From Candidatus Methylarchaceae archaeon HK01M (GTDB taxonomy: Archaea > Thermoproteota > Nitrososphaeria > Nitrososphaerales > JACAEJ01): a stretch of DNA of 9,426 nucleotides. The DNA lies in NCBI GenBank assembly GCA_024256245.1, contig JAKLZD010000032.1, positions 1 through 9,426 on the forward strand, in the 5' to 3' direction. Under the pieces are notes generated by a model. The model saw only the letters and a program-made list of their open reading frames with translations. It ran no database searches and was not told where the DNA came from. Below are positions 1 through 5,726 of this stretch, one piece after another; the stretch's first letter is position 1, and the number at the start of each line of letters is the position of its first letter. The translations under genes and the position numbers were made by a program.

Positions 1-44
1 CTCTTATAATCATAATTATTAAAAAATATATAAATCCATATTAA

Positions 45-67
45 TTTATCTATAAATTATAGATAAA
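45..67. repeat. 23-bp odd-centred perfect palindrome
   Basis: The left arm TTTATCTATAA (45-55) is the exact reverse complement of TTATAGATAAA (57-67), around a single central A at 56. As RNA or cruciform it would give about 10 base pairs with a 3-base loop. It could be a dimeric-regulator site or a weak hairpin of an upstream transcript. It is very AT-rich, so some palindromy is expected by chance, but 11 exact pairs is more than usual. Confidence 0.5.
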
Positions 68-92
68 GTATTTATTATTAATAAAAATGCAC

Positions 93-105
93 ACATAAGT
101 TATGT
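93..105. repeat. 13-bp odd-centred palindrome
   Basis: ACATAA (93-98) and TTATGT (100-105) are exact inverted arms around a central G. The centre is 43 bp from that of the 45-67 palindrome, close to four helical turns. The arm sequences differ, so this is not the same operator repeated. Its function is unknown. Confidence 0.3.
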
Positions 106-122
106 ATAACGAATATATGTAA

Positions 123-209
123 CTAAAAATGACCGGGTACTAGTGGCATCCCTTTAACCTCATCGATCGTGGGGAATTTATATCTTAAGAAATTAGCTAT
201 TTTCTTCAT
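123..209 (-). other. Possible 28-codon small ORF or gene remnant
   Basis: On the minus strand an ATG at 209 opens a 28-residue frame ending in TAG at 123-125. The peptide is basic at its N-terminus (MKKIANFLRYK) and ends in EVKGMPLVPGHF. The frame covers the only GC-richer island in an AT-rich region, which is what a small gene or a leftover C-terminal exon-like fragment would look like. The frame also stays open upstream of the ATG for roughly 18 more codons. There is no Shine-Dalgarno, and the nearest TATA-like stretch (about 225-233) is too close to the ATG for a normal leaderless promoter. I do not recognise the peptide. It may be the decayed end of a gene rather than a functional one. 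Confidence 0.2.
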
Positions 210-275
210 AATCTTCTTAAGGTTAATAAATATGAGAAATTTTGTGAATAATACATAATATAATTAACAAACCTT

Positions 276-289
276 TTTAAATATAAATA
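276..289 (+). promoter_or_regulatory. TATA-like box for zinc-ribbon membrane protein gene
   Basis: A run of T and A (TTTAAATATAAATA) is centred about 25 bp before the GTG at 307. This is the archaeal spacing between a TATA box and a transcript that begins at, or within a few bases of, the start codon. No usable Shine-Dalgarno precedes the GTG, which agrees with a leaderless message. Confidence 0.55.
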
Positions 290-306
290 GCCTGAAAACG
301 AAGGGT

Positions 307-762
307 GTGCGAAAACCCAAGGAAGATGTATCTAAGAGCACAAAGTGCATGAAGTGTGGCTTTGAGAATTCGGCTGATGTCAAGTTCTGTGGTAATTGTG
401 GCTCAAAGCTTGGAACTTTAGCAGCAGTTCCTAAATTTGAGGGTCTAGCTATATTACACTTTACGGGTAGCATTTATCTCCTCATATCATTAATCTTCAA
501 CGCCTTAGTTCAGGCTAGTATGATCTTCATAATCCCATACCTCTCATCAGGCCTATTGGGACTTTACGCAGGCTATGAGTTCTACATAGGTAAGGTTGGA
601 AAATGGTTGAAGGTAATATCAGCATTGGCAATAGCATTGGGCCTAGCATCTACGTTTATGTTATTCTTGTTAGGATTAGAAATAAGAGGAGTCGTTGGTC
701 CTGCTTGGGCAATATTCTTGATAAATGCATGGATTCTATGGAATGAGAGGGCAAGAATATAA
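307..762 (+). CDS. Zinc-ribbon membrane protein of unknown function
   Basis: The 151-residue protein opens with a short charged segment and a double-CxxC zinc ribbon (C14, C17, C28, C31; CMKC and CGNC), the zinc_ribbon_2 type often found at the N-terminus of archaeal and bacterial membrane proteins. About four hydrophobic helices follow (roughly 47-66, 70-93, 99-120 and 129-146), and a short basic tail ends in NERARI. The ribbon should sit in the cytoplasm and the rest in the membrane. No catalytic motif is visible, so no function is assigned. The GTG at 307 is chosen because a TATA-like box lies about 25 bp upstream; the next in-frame start is an ATG 14 codons in, which would cut into the ribbon. 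The gene stands alone, with intergenic DNA on both sides. Confidence 0.8.
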   Translation: MRKPKEDVSKSTKCMKCGFENSADVKFCGNCGSKLGTLAAVPKFEGLAILHFTGSIYLLISLIFNALVQASMIFIIPYLSSGLLGLYAGYEFYIGKVGKWLKVISALAIALGLASTFMLFLLGLEIRGVVGPAWAIFLINAWILWNERARI

Positions 763-830
763 CATCACAGAATCCCCTTAAAAGACTTAAGCAAAGTAGG
801 GATGCTTCAACATAAAGTAAATTTTGGTCT

Positions 831-998
831 TTAGTTCATAATAGTAAGCCCAATCCTATCGAGCCCATGATGATGAGCATAATTGTCCTTGCCTATGGCA
901 TCCTCCTTGAAATTGAACGCGATGCAGACCTTTTGACCCTTCCTATTGGCCGTGTCACTCTTATCGGATACGACAAGGCCATAACTCTTAAACTCCAT
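831..998 (-). CDS. Possible small hypothetical protein (55 aa)
   Basis: An ATG at 998 opens a 55-codon frame ending in TAA at 831-833. The predicted peptide is soluble and basic-to-neutral, has one Cys and a His triplet (AHHHGLDRIG near residues 41-50), and ends LTIMN. Three things favour coding. The stretch is GC-richer than its flanks. About three quarters of codons start with a purine and Arg uses only AGG, as in the sure genes of this window. A TATA-like run at 1023-1034 sits 25-36 bp before the ATG, as expected for a leaderless transcript. No Shine-Dalgarno is present. I do not recognise the family; it could also be a fragment of a decayed gene. An overlapping plus-strand frame is less likely because it uses CGC/CGT for Arg. 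Confidence 0.4.
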   Translation of the reverse strand: MEFKSYGLVVSDKSDTANRKGQKVCIAFNFKEDAIGKDNYAHHHGLDRIGLTIMN

Positions 999-1022
999 GA
1001 CTTCGATGGGTCAATCTACTTC

Positions 1023-1034
1023 AAATAATTATTA
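1023..1034 (-). promoter_or_regulatory. TATA-like box for the 55-codon minus-strand ORF
   Basis: On the minus strand this reads TAATAATTATTT and ends 25 bp before the ATG at 998, the archaeal spacing for a leaderless start. Being simple AT sequence in an AT-rich region, it is weak evidence by itself. Confidence 0.3.
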
Positions 1035-1088
1035 GCGTATCGTTTAGAAATTGAGTTTAGCGTCGCAAACTCTAAAGTTGTGGGCTTG

Positions 1089-1159
1089 ATTCTTACAACC
1101 CTAAGTAATATTCCTTTAATTCAAAAAGAATTGACCTAATTTCAATACCATGTAAGAAT
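1089..1159. repeat. Nested inverted repeat, possible structured RNA or small mobile remnant
   Basis: ATTCTTACA (1089-1097) and TGTAAGAAT (1151-1159) are exact 9-base inverted arms 53 bases apart, with a G-U pair able to extend the outer stem. Inside, AATTC (1118-1122) and GAATT (1128-1132) flank an AAAAA loop, and two more pairs (one of them a wobble) extend that stem. The result is a roughly 73-base stem-within-stem. No target-site duplication is obvious. It could be a MITE-like remnant, a small RNA, or chance in AT-rich DNA. Confidence 0.35.
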
Positions 1160-1210
1160 TGAGGAAAAATACAGATGAGAAAGATTAGCTAAAAAATTTT
1201 TTACAATTGT

Positions 1211-1220
1211 TTTTTAATAT
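1211..1220 (+). promoter_or_regulatory. TATA-like box for the membrane protein at 1265
   Basis: TTTTTAATAT lies about 50 bp before the start codon. A transcript starting some 27 bp downstream (near 1243) would carry a leader of about 22 bases that includes the Shine-Dalgarno at 1248-1256. This gene therefore looks leadered, unlike most others here. Confidence 0.4.
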
Positions 1221-1247
1221 GTTGTATTGGATTTTCAATATCAAATA

Positions 1248-1256
1248 GGAGGTGAT
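1248..1256 (+). promoter_or_regulatory. Strong Shine-Dalgarno deciding a TTG start
   Basis: GGAGGTGAT is a near-full complement of the archaeal 16S rRNA 3' end and lies 8 bases before TTG at 1265. It is the best ribosome binding site in the window and is the reason for accepting a rare TTG start over the next ATG, which lies inside the first membrane helix. Confidence 0.7.
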
Positions 1257-1264
1257 ATCAAGGA

Positions 1265-1645
1265 TTGGTAATTGATTGGGTAGCTCTCATCATAAACATG
1301 ATTGTAAGCATAATTATATTGTCGCCTGTTCTATGGCTTTCTGGAAGAGGTATAGTTGGAAAAGAAAAAGCAAAGTTCACTGACGCTGTCTTAATAATCA
1401 TTATTGGGACCGTCGTTGGCACACTCTTCGGCGCCTTGGTTCAAACATTCTTCGGCACACTCTCCGGCTACACGGGAATCATCGTATCAATCATCCAACT
1501 TATACTTTGGCTCCTTATAGTGAAACACTTCTTCGATTGTGGATGGTTACAGGCACTAGCCGTTTCAATAGTAGCAATCATTATCTTCATAATAATAGCC
1601 GTATTATTAGGGTTATTAGGATTCGTCTTATTCAGTTTTATCTGA
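1265..1645 (+). CDS. Small polytopic membrane protein, unknown function
   Basis: The 126-residue protein is almost wholly hydrophobic, with about four membrane segments (near 5-25, 40-62, 70-88 and 93-124). A short polar loop between the first two holds the conserved-looking SGRGIVGKEKAKFTDA. The segment LLIVKHFFDCGWLQALAVSI (about 83-102) is the most distinctive and carries the only Cys. The pattern recalls small uncharacterised archaeal membrane proteins; I cannot name a function or family. The TTG start is set by the Shine-Dalgarno at 1248-1256. Hairpins at 1675-1695 and 1733-1747 lie downstream. A 70-codon frame overlapping its 3' end is a shadow. Confidence 0.75.
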   Translation: MVIDWVALIINMIVSIIILSPVLWLSGRGIVGKEKAKFTDAVLIIIIGTVVGTLFGALVQTFFGTLSGYTGIIVSIIQLILWLLIVKHFFDCGWLQALAVSIVAIIIFIIIAVLLGLLGFVLFSFI

Positions 1646-1674
1646 TATACTATACAAGTCGTACATCATCAATA

Positions 1675-1695
1675 CCTAACTCAAGTATGGTTAGG
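1675..1695. repeat. Short hairpin after the membrane protein gene
   Basis: CCTAAC (1675-1680) pairs exactly with GTTAGG (1690-1695) across a 9-base loop. It lies 30 bases after the stop at 1645. No T-run follows, so it is a poor terminator candidate; it could stabilise the 3' end of the message or be incidental. Confidence 0.3.
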
Positions 1696-1732
1696 GAACT
1701 GGATAGAAGTGAAAGATAATAAAGAACTACTA

Positions 1733-1747
1733 CTTTGCTTAGCAAAG
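1733..1747. terminator. Hairpin followed by T-rich tract, possible terminator
   Basis: CTTTGC (1733-1738) and GCAAAG (1742-1747) form a 6-bp stem with a 3-base loop, followed on the plus strand by CATCTCTTTATTT. It lies about 90 bases after the membrane protein gene. It also contains the stop codon of a possible minus-strand remnant, so it could serve either strand. Archaeal termination depends mainly on U-tracts, so the stem may be secondary. Confidence 0.35.
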
Positions 1748-1870
1748 CATCTCTTTATTTAAATCTAAACCGATGATATATAGATCTTTCAATGACTCTT
1801 CAAACGAGCCAATGTCGAGAATTCCTTCTAAAGCTAAAGAAGTGGATTTCTCTAGAAGTATGACTGATAG
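1739..1870 (-). pseudogene. Possible C-terminal remnant of a minus-strand gene
   Basis: A minus-strand frame is open for 43 codons from 1870 to a TAA at 1739-1741, preceded by an in-frame TAG at 1871-1873. It has no ATG or GTG near its beginning. Its translation looks protein-like, with regular amphipathic stretches: LALEGILDIGSFEESLKD then LYIIGLDLNKEMLC at the end. A complete gene would have to begin inside gatD on the other strand, so this is best read as the leftover 3' end of a decayed gene, or as chance. The family is not recognised. Confidence 0.25.
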
Positions 1871-1875
1871 CTATA

Positions 1876-1884
1876 CCTTTATTT
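1876..1884 (+). promoter_or_regulatory. TATA-like box for gatD
   Basis: CCTTTATTT ends 25 bp before the ATG at 1909 and about 4 bp before an alternative in-frame ATG at 1888. The spacing supports a leaderless message starting at the 1909 ATG rather than translation from 1888. Confidence 0.4.
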
Positions 1885-1908
1885 CTTATGATCTTTTCCT
1901 TTAAAATT

Positions 1909-3240
1909 ATGAGCGAGCTTGTTGGCTATAGGGGCCCTTCATCAGATATATTGAAGAAATCGAAAGTCATGATTGGGGATCTGATAGAGGTTGCAACTTC
2001 TAAGACGAAATATAATGGAGTTTTGATGCCAAGATACGAATATGCCGACGATCTTCATGTAGTGATAAAGTTGTCGAACGGCTATAACATAGGGATAGAT
2101 GTCAGAAATATTCAAGCTATCAAACGCATATCTGTAGGAGAGAAGCCCCATTTTACAGCTCCCCCTAAACCTTTGATCAAACCCAACTTGCCAAATATAG
2201 CTATAATAAGCACTGGTGGAACTATAGCGAGCAGAGTGGATTATAGGACTGGGGCAGTTCACCCCGCCCTCTCAGCCTCCGATCTTTACTCTGCAGTCCC
2301 TGAGCTATCTCGATATGCCATAATAGATGCAGAAGTTGTCTCGAGCATATTCAGTGAAAATATGACTGCCGAGTATTGGAAGTTGATTGCCTTGAAAGTC
2401 GCTGAGAAGGTAAGGTCTGGATTTAGGGGCATAGTTGTGACTCACGGCACGGACACCATGGGCTACACTTCTGCTGCTCTTAGCTTTGCCCTTGCTGAAG
2501 TCCCTGTTCCCGTCGTTCTAGTCGGATCACAAAGGTCTTCTGATAGACCGTCGTCAGACGCGGCCCTTAACTTGATCGGTGCTGTCTTGGTAGCCTCTAA
2601 AGCACCATTCTCGGGCGTCTACGTTGTAATGCACTCTGGCATGAGTGATGACGTTCTATCTGTTCACCTTGGGACCAAGGTGAGGAAAAACCACACGAGT
2701 CGTAGGGATGCCTTCGAGTCAATAAACATCCCTCCAGTGGCCTATGTGAAGGGGGGGAGTATTGGAGAAGTGATGGATGGTCTTCCTCCCAGAAGTGATT
2801 CTAAAGATTTCGCGGCCAGACCAGATTTCGATACCAGAGTTGCATTGATTAAGTTTCATCCTGATTTCGATCCTGAGATCATAGATTACCTTACCAGTAG
2901 GGGTTACAAGGGGATAGTCCTTGAGGGGACTGGTCTGGGCCATGTTGGCGGTTACTGTAACAGTCAATTGAGACTAGCCATAGAGAAGGGTGTCCTTGTA
3001 GCCATGACGTCCCAATGTATATGGGGGAGGGTGCGCATGACCGTTTATGATACTGGGCGTGATCTACTGGTCATGGGCGTGTTACCTCTTGAGGATATGT
3101 TACCTGAGACAGCACTAGTAAAGATGATGTGGGCATTGGGCAATACGAGGAGTGTAGAGGATGCAAAGGAGTTGATGAAGAAGAATATTGCAGGAGAGAT
3201 CGGTTACAGGTCTGATCTGGAAAGGAGGCCGGCAAGGTGA
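1909..3240 (+). CDS. gatD: Glu-tRNA(Gln) amidotransferase subunit D
   Basis: GatD is the L-asparaginase-type glutaminase of the archaeal GatDE complex. It releases ammonia that GatE uses to turn Glu-tRNA(Gln) into Gln-tRNA(Gln) in the cytoplasm. With the start at 1909 the protein is 443 residues, normal for the family. A short N-terminal domain (about 1-90, YRGPSSDILKK then GDLIEVAT) precedes the asparaginase domain. Active-site motifs are intact: STGGTIAS with T102, HGTDTMGYTSAA with T181 and D182, and GTKVRKNHTSRRDAF with K257, matching the Thr/Thr/Asp/Lys set known for GatD and type I asparaginases. The C-terminal part contains MTSQCIWGRV. ATG 1909 is preferred over ATG 1888 because of promoter spacing and family length. 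The gene lies 8 bp before gatE and is co-transcribed by inference. Confidence 0.97.
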   Translation: MSELVGYRGPSSDILKKSKVMIGDLIEVATSKTKYNGVLMPRYEYADDLHVVIKLSNGYNIGIDVRNIQAIKRISVGEKPHFTAPPKPLIKPNLPNIAIISTGGTIASRVDYRTGAVHPALSASDLYSAVPELSRYAIIDAEVVSSIFSENMTAEYWKLIALKVAEKVRSGFRGIVVTHGTDTMGYTSAALSFALAEVPVPVVLVGSQRSSDRPSSDAALNLIGAVLVASKAPFSGVYVVMHSGMSDDVLSVHLGTKVRKNHTSRRDAFESINIPPVAYVKGGSIGEVMDGLPPRSDSKDFAARPDFDTRVALIKFHPDFDPEIIDYLTSRGYKGIVLEGTGLGHVGGYCNSQLRLAIEKGVLVAMTSQCIWGRVRMTVYDTGRDLLVMGVLPLEDMLPETALVKMMWALGNTRSVEDAKELMKKNIAGEIGYRSDLERRPAR

Positions 3241-3241
3241 T
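3236..3241 (+). promoter_or_regulatory. Shine-Dalgarno of gatE overlapping gatD stop
   Basis: GGTGAT contains the gatD stop codon TGA and lies 7 bases before the gatE ATG at 3249. It complements the 16S 3' end, so ribosomes ending gatD could re-initiate at gatE. This fits equal production of the two subunits of a GatD2E2-type complex. Confidence 0.55.
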
Positions 3242-3248
3242 TTAATTC

Positions 3249-5171
3249 ATGGTGATAGAGGGGATAGATTATAAAGAGCTAGGCTTGAAAGTAGGGCTTG
3301 AAATACATCAGCAATTGGCAACGAAGAAGAAGCTCTTCTGCCCTTGTGAAAAGTTTCAATCGGATACCTTCGAGCTCTCCTTTGAGAGAAGGTTAAGGCC
3401 TACACAGAGCGAGTTGGGTCAAGTCGATCCGGCAGCCATGTTCGAGTTCAAGAAGGGCAAGATGATAAGATATGGCGCCAATCGTGATAGTTCTTGTCTA
3501 GTCGAAGCTGATGAAGAGCCGCCTCATGATCTGAATATGGAGGCTGTAGAGTCGGCGCTCATTGTAGCCTTAGCCCTAAACTCGAATATAGTGGACGAGT
3601 TACATACGATGAGAAAGATAGTGATAGACGGCTCGAATACGACGGGCTTTCAGAGAACGATAATAGTCGCCCTTGGAGGTTCACTAAAAACCCATCATAG
3701 AGAGGTAGAGGTTCAGACGATATGCCTTGAGGAAGATGCCGCAAGGTTGACAGGAGATTCTAAAGATTTTCGGGAATATTATCTAGATAGGCTATGCGTG
3801 CCATTGGTTGAGATAGCCCTAGCACCTGTAGAGGGATCACCTCAGGAGGTTCAAGAGATAGCCCTATCTCTGGGGAGACTTCTCAGGGCGACCAAGAGAG
3901 TTGCTAGAGGTCTCGGCACCATAAGACAGGATATCAACGTATCTACCAAAGGGGGAGCAGTGGTAGAAGTGAAAGGGATTCAGAAGCTGGATATGATATC
4001 GAAGATCGTAGAGTTTGAGGCTTTACGGCAGAAGGGCTTGATGGAGATAAAAGAAGAGCTTGAGGAGAGGTTTGTGAAGCCAGAAGATATAGGTCAGCCC
4101 ATAGATGTGACGGATATATTCGAAGATACAGAGTGTAAAATAATAAGACAGGCCATAAAAGAGGGAGGGATAGTGCTGGCCGTAAGGCTGAAGGGTTTCT
4201 CTGGGCTTTTAGTTTACGAGCCTTATCCAGAGATCAGACTGGGTAAAGAGATGGCCGAAATGGTCCGGTTTTATGGATTGGGGGGCATCTACCATTCTGA
4301 CGAGCTGCCTAGATACGGCATAACGATCGATGAAGTAGAAAGTCTGAAACGAAGGCTAGAAATCTCCAAAGAAGATGGGTTTGTGCTTTTAGCAGGACCT
4401 AAGGATAGAGCTGAAGATGGGATAGTGGCAATAGTAGAGAGGTCCAAGGATGCTCTGCAAGGTGTGCCTTATGAAACCCGTGGTCCAACCCCTGATGGAA
4501 AGACAAGGTACATAAGACCCAGACCTGGACCTGCAAGGATGTATCCTGAGACGGATATTCCTCCAATAGCCATTACAAAAGAACTGTTGTCAAGGCTTGA
4601 GAAGGAGGTACCCAAACCTTGGGAAGAGCAGATAGAGTATTATATGTCCAAGTATGGGTTGAGCAAAAAACTAGCCCTGCAAGTCTATGACTCTGAGTAT
4701 TCCGACCTTTTCGGGGCCGTAGTATCGAAGACAAAGATTCAACCGAGTGTCGTAGCTGCTACATTGACAGAGACGCTCATCAGCCTATCCAGAGCTGGCT
4801 TCGATATCGACTTCCTTGACGAGAGTACGCTGACAGACCTATTTTTGAGCCTAGACAAGGGAAGGATTTCGAAGGAGGCCATACCTCAAATCCTCGAATT
4901 ATTTTTGGAGGGAAAGATAGGGAGCATAGAAGATGCCATCAAGAGGCTCGGGATAGTAACTATTTCGGAAGAGGAGCTTCTGCAACTTATCAGAAGGATT
5001 GTGGAGGAGAGCAAGGATTTGATCAGAGAGAGGGGGGAGCGGGCCTTCAGCATAATAATGGGCAAGGTAATGAAAATCACGAGGGGACGGGCCGACGGTG
5101 CAAAAGTTGGAACCCTTCTGAAAAATGAAATTGAAAATGTGATGAAAGGAGAGCATGATTCATCAGAGTAA
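3249..5171 (+). CDS. gatE: Glu-tRNA(Gln) amidotransferase subunit E
   Basis: GatE is the tRNA-binding kinase/amidotransferase subunit. It phosphorylates Glu-tRNA(Gln) with ATP and amidates it with ammonia from GatD. The 640-residue length is typical. The GatB/E catalytic domain covers about 10-280, with GLEIHQQL (16-23), a CPC pair just after it (31-33), EEDAARL (161-167) and IRQDINVS (225-232). An AspRS-like GAD insertion occupies about 283-405 (PIDVTDIFEDTECKIIRQAI, then GFSGLL) and distinguishes GatE from bacterial GatB. RMYPETDIPP (430-439) marks the return to the core, and a helical plus YqeY-like tail (about 450-630) ends GKVMKITRGRADGAKV for tRNA contacts. No frame damage is seen. It follows gatD by 8 bp with its Shine-Dalgarno over the gatD stop. 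Confidence 0.97.
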   Translation: MVIEGIDYKELGLKVGLEIHQQLATKKKLFCPCEKFQSDTFELSFERRLRPTQSELGQVDPAAMFEFKKGKMIRYGANRDSSCLVEADEEPPHDLNMEAVESALIVALALNSNIVDELHTMRKIVIDGSNTTGFQRTIIVALGGSLKTHHREVEVQTICLEEDAARLTGDSKDFREYYLDRLCVPLVEIALAPVEGSPQEVQEIALSLGRLLRATKRVARGLGTIRQDINVSTKGGAVVEVKGIQKLDMISKIVEFEALRQKGLMEIKEELEERFVKPEDIGQPIDVTDIFEDTECKIIRQAIKEGGIVLAVRLKGFSGLLVYEPYPEIRLGKEMAEMVRFYGLGGIYHSDELPRYGITIDEVESLKRRLEISKEDGFVLLAGPKDRAEDGIVAIVERSKDALQGVPYETRGPTPDGKTRYIRPRPGPARMYPETDIPPIAITKELLSRLEKEVPKPWEEQIEYYMSKYGLSKKLALQVYDSEYSDLFGAVVSKTKIQPSVVAATLTETLISLSRAGFDIDFLDESTLTDLFLSLDKGRISKEAIPQILELFLEGKIGSIEDAIKRLGIVTISEEELLQLIRRIVEESKDLIRERGERAFSIIMGKVMKITRGRADGAKVGTLLKNEIENVMKGEHDSSE

Positions 5172-5173
5172 AG

Positions 5174-5182
5174 ATAATAAAT
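5174..5182 (+). promoter_or_regulatory. TATA-like box for the first winged-helix gene
   Basis: ATAATAAAT lies just past the gatE stop and is centred about 29 bp before the ATG at 5207, which has no Shine-Dalgarno. The winged-helix genes may therefore have their own leaderless promoter in addition to any read-through from gatDE. Confidence 0.4.
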
Positions 5183-5187
5183 GAGTG

Positions 5188-5208
5188 TTTTCATATCCAT
5201 TTTCATAT
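5188..5208. repeat. Two direct copies of TTTTCATAT before a start codon
   Basis: TTTTCATAT occurs at 5188-5196 and 5200-5208, 12 bp apart centre to centre, between the TATA-like box and the first codons of the winged-helix gene. A tandem half-site here would block transcription start, so autoregulation by a winged-helix protein is conceivable. This is inference from position only. Confidence 0.3.
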
Positions 5209-5725
5209 GTCTGAAAGTATTGTGAAGATAAAAGTTAGATTAGGTGCAAATGAAGCGGAAATAGAGGCGCCCATCTCAGCGATCAAAGAAGCTATTCATC
5301 TAGTTCCTGAAGTAGTTCAACATCTGCCCAAGAGCGTATCTGCTCCAATTTTACAGACAAAATCTGAGACTGTAACGGAGATTCCTTTCAAAGAAGGAAA
5401 GGTGAGAGGGATCCCTAAGATTTTGCCCGAAATAAAGGTAGAGAAAGACGATTCACTCCCTAATGTCATTACAAAATTTTTTCAAGATACTTGGGGGAGG
5501 AAAACACATAAACTCAACGATGTAAAAAACGCACTAGAATCTTATGGCCTGATCTATCCAAAGCAGTCCGTAGCTGTAGCACTCCTTAGACTTGCAAAAG
5601 ACGGAAAGTTGAGAAGGTTCAAAGATGAGAGTGGGGAATTCGTCTACACATCTTCTATGAGCCTTACTATAAGCAACCCTTCAACTTTTTCAAGGAGTGT
5701 TAATTCTGATAAAGGTGGGCTATGA
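5207..5725 (+). CDS. Winged-helix protein with N-terminal beta-beta-alpha domain (first of pair)
   Basis: This 172-residue protein has three parts. Residues 5-40 (IVKIKVRLGANEAEIEAP then a helix to QHLPKS) form a small two-strand-plus-helix domain. Residues 41-82 are a low-complexity linker. Residues 83-149 resemble a winged helix, with helices SLPNVITKFF, KLNDVKNALESYG and KQSVAVALLRLAKDGKL and a wing RRFKDESGEFVYTS. The short tail is Ser-rich. The N-terminal domain resembles that of the next gene (alternating strands with IEA/EFSG, then a helix), suggesting an old duplication. DNA binding is likely from the fold but the target is unknown; binding RNA or a protein partner cannot be excluded. 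It starts 35 bp after gatE with a TATA-like box in the gap, and ends 1 bp before the next ATG. Confidence 0.75.
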   Translation: MSESIVKIKVRLGANEAEIEAPISAIKEAIHLVPEVVQHLPKSVSAPILQTKSETVTEIPFKEGKVRGIPKILPEIKVEKDDSLPNVITKFFQDTWGRKTHKLNDVKNALESYGLIYPKQSVAVALLRLAKDGKLRRFKDESGEFVYTSSMSLTISNPSTFSRSVNSDKGGL

Positions 5726-5726
5726 G

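Larger units (their letters stand above)
1..306. other. AT-rich intergenic region with palindromes
   Basis: This stretch is strongly AT-rich and has no long open frame on either strand. It holds two odd-centred palindromes (45-67 and 93-105), a short GC-richer block at about 131-175 that coincides with a 28-codon minus-strand frame, and a TATA-like box at 276-289 serving the gene that starts at 307. I see no tRNA-like T-arm, no CRISPR-like repetition and no insertion-sequence ends. The upstream neighbour lies outside the window. Confidence 0.7.
763..1264. other. Intergenic region with small minus-strand ORF and nested inverted repeat
   Basis: There is no gene longer than about 60 residues here. 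The part from about 831 to 998 is GC-richer than its flanks and carries a credible 55-codon minus-strand frame, listed separately. Positions 1089-1159 carry nested inverted repeats, also listed. Between them a second minus-strand frame lacking a start codon (stop near 1013, reaching back to about 1115) encodes a basic segment ending KRYANNYLK and could be decayed coding sequence. The last 60 bases hold the TATA-like box and Shine-Dalgarno of the gene at 1265. Confidence 0.6.

Noticed and set aside
1..306. CRISPR leader or array edge in the AT-rich left end
   Set aside because: No repeat recurs at regular spacing; only isolated palindromes are present.
867..1028. 53-codon plus-strand frame starting with three ATGs, opposite the 55-codon minus-strand ORF
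   Set aside because: It uses CGC/CGT for Arg, unlike the AGG/AGA of the sure genes, and has no Shine-Dalgarno. The minus-strand frame fits the local codon style better.
1888..1908. Seven-codon longer start for gatD
   Set aside because: The TATA-like box at 1876-1884 is too close to it, and the extra residues make the N-terminus longer than the family norm.
4886..5206. 106-codon minus-strand frame across the 3' end of gatE
   Set aside because: It is a shadow of the gatE coding strand, Ser/Leu/Ile-rich and low in charge, with no promoter or family resemblance.
5697..5726. Upstream GTG start for the second winged-helix gene
   Set aside because: It would overlap the preceding gene by 29 bases, and AAAGGTGG lies at the right distance from the ATG at 5727.
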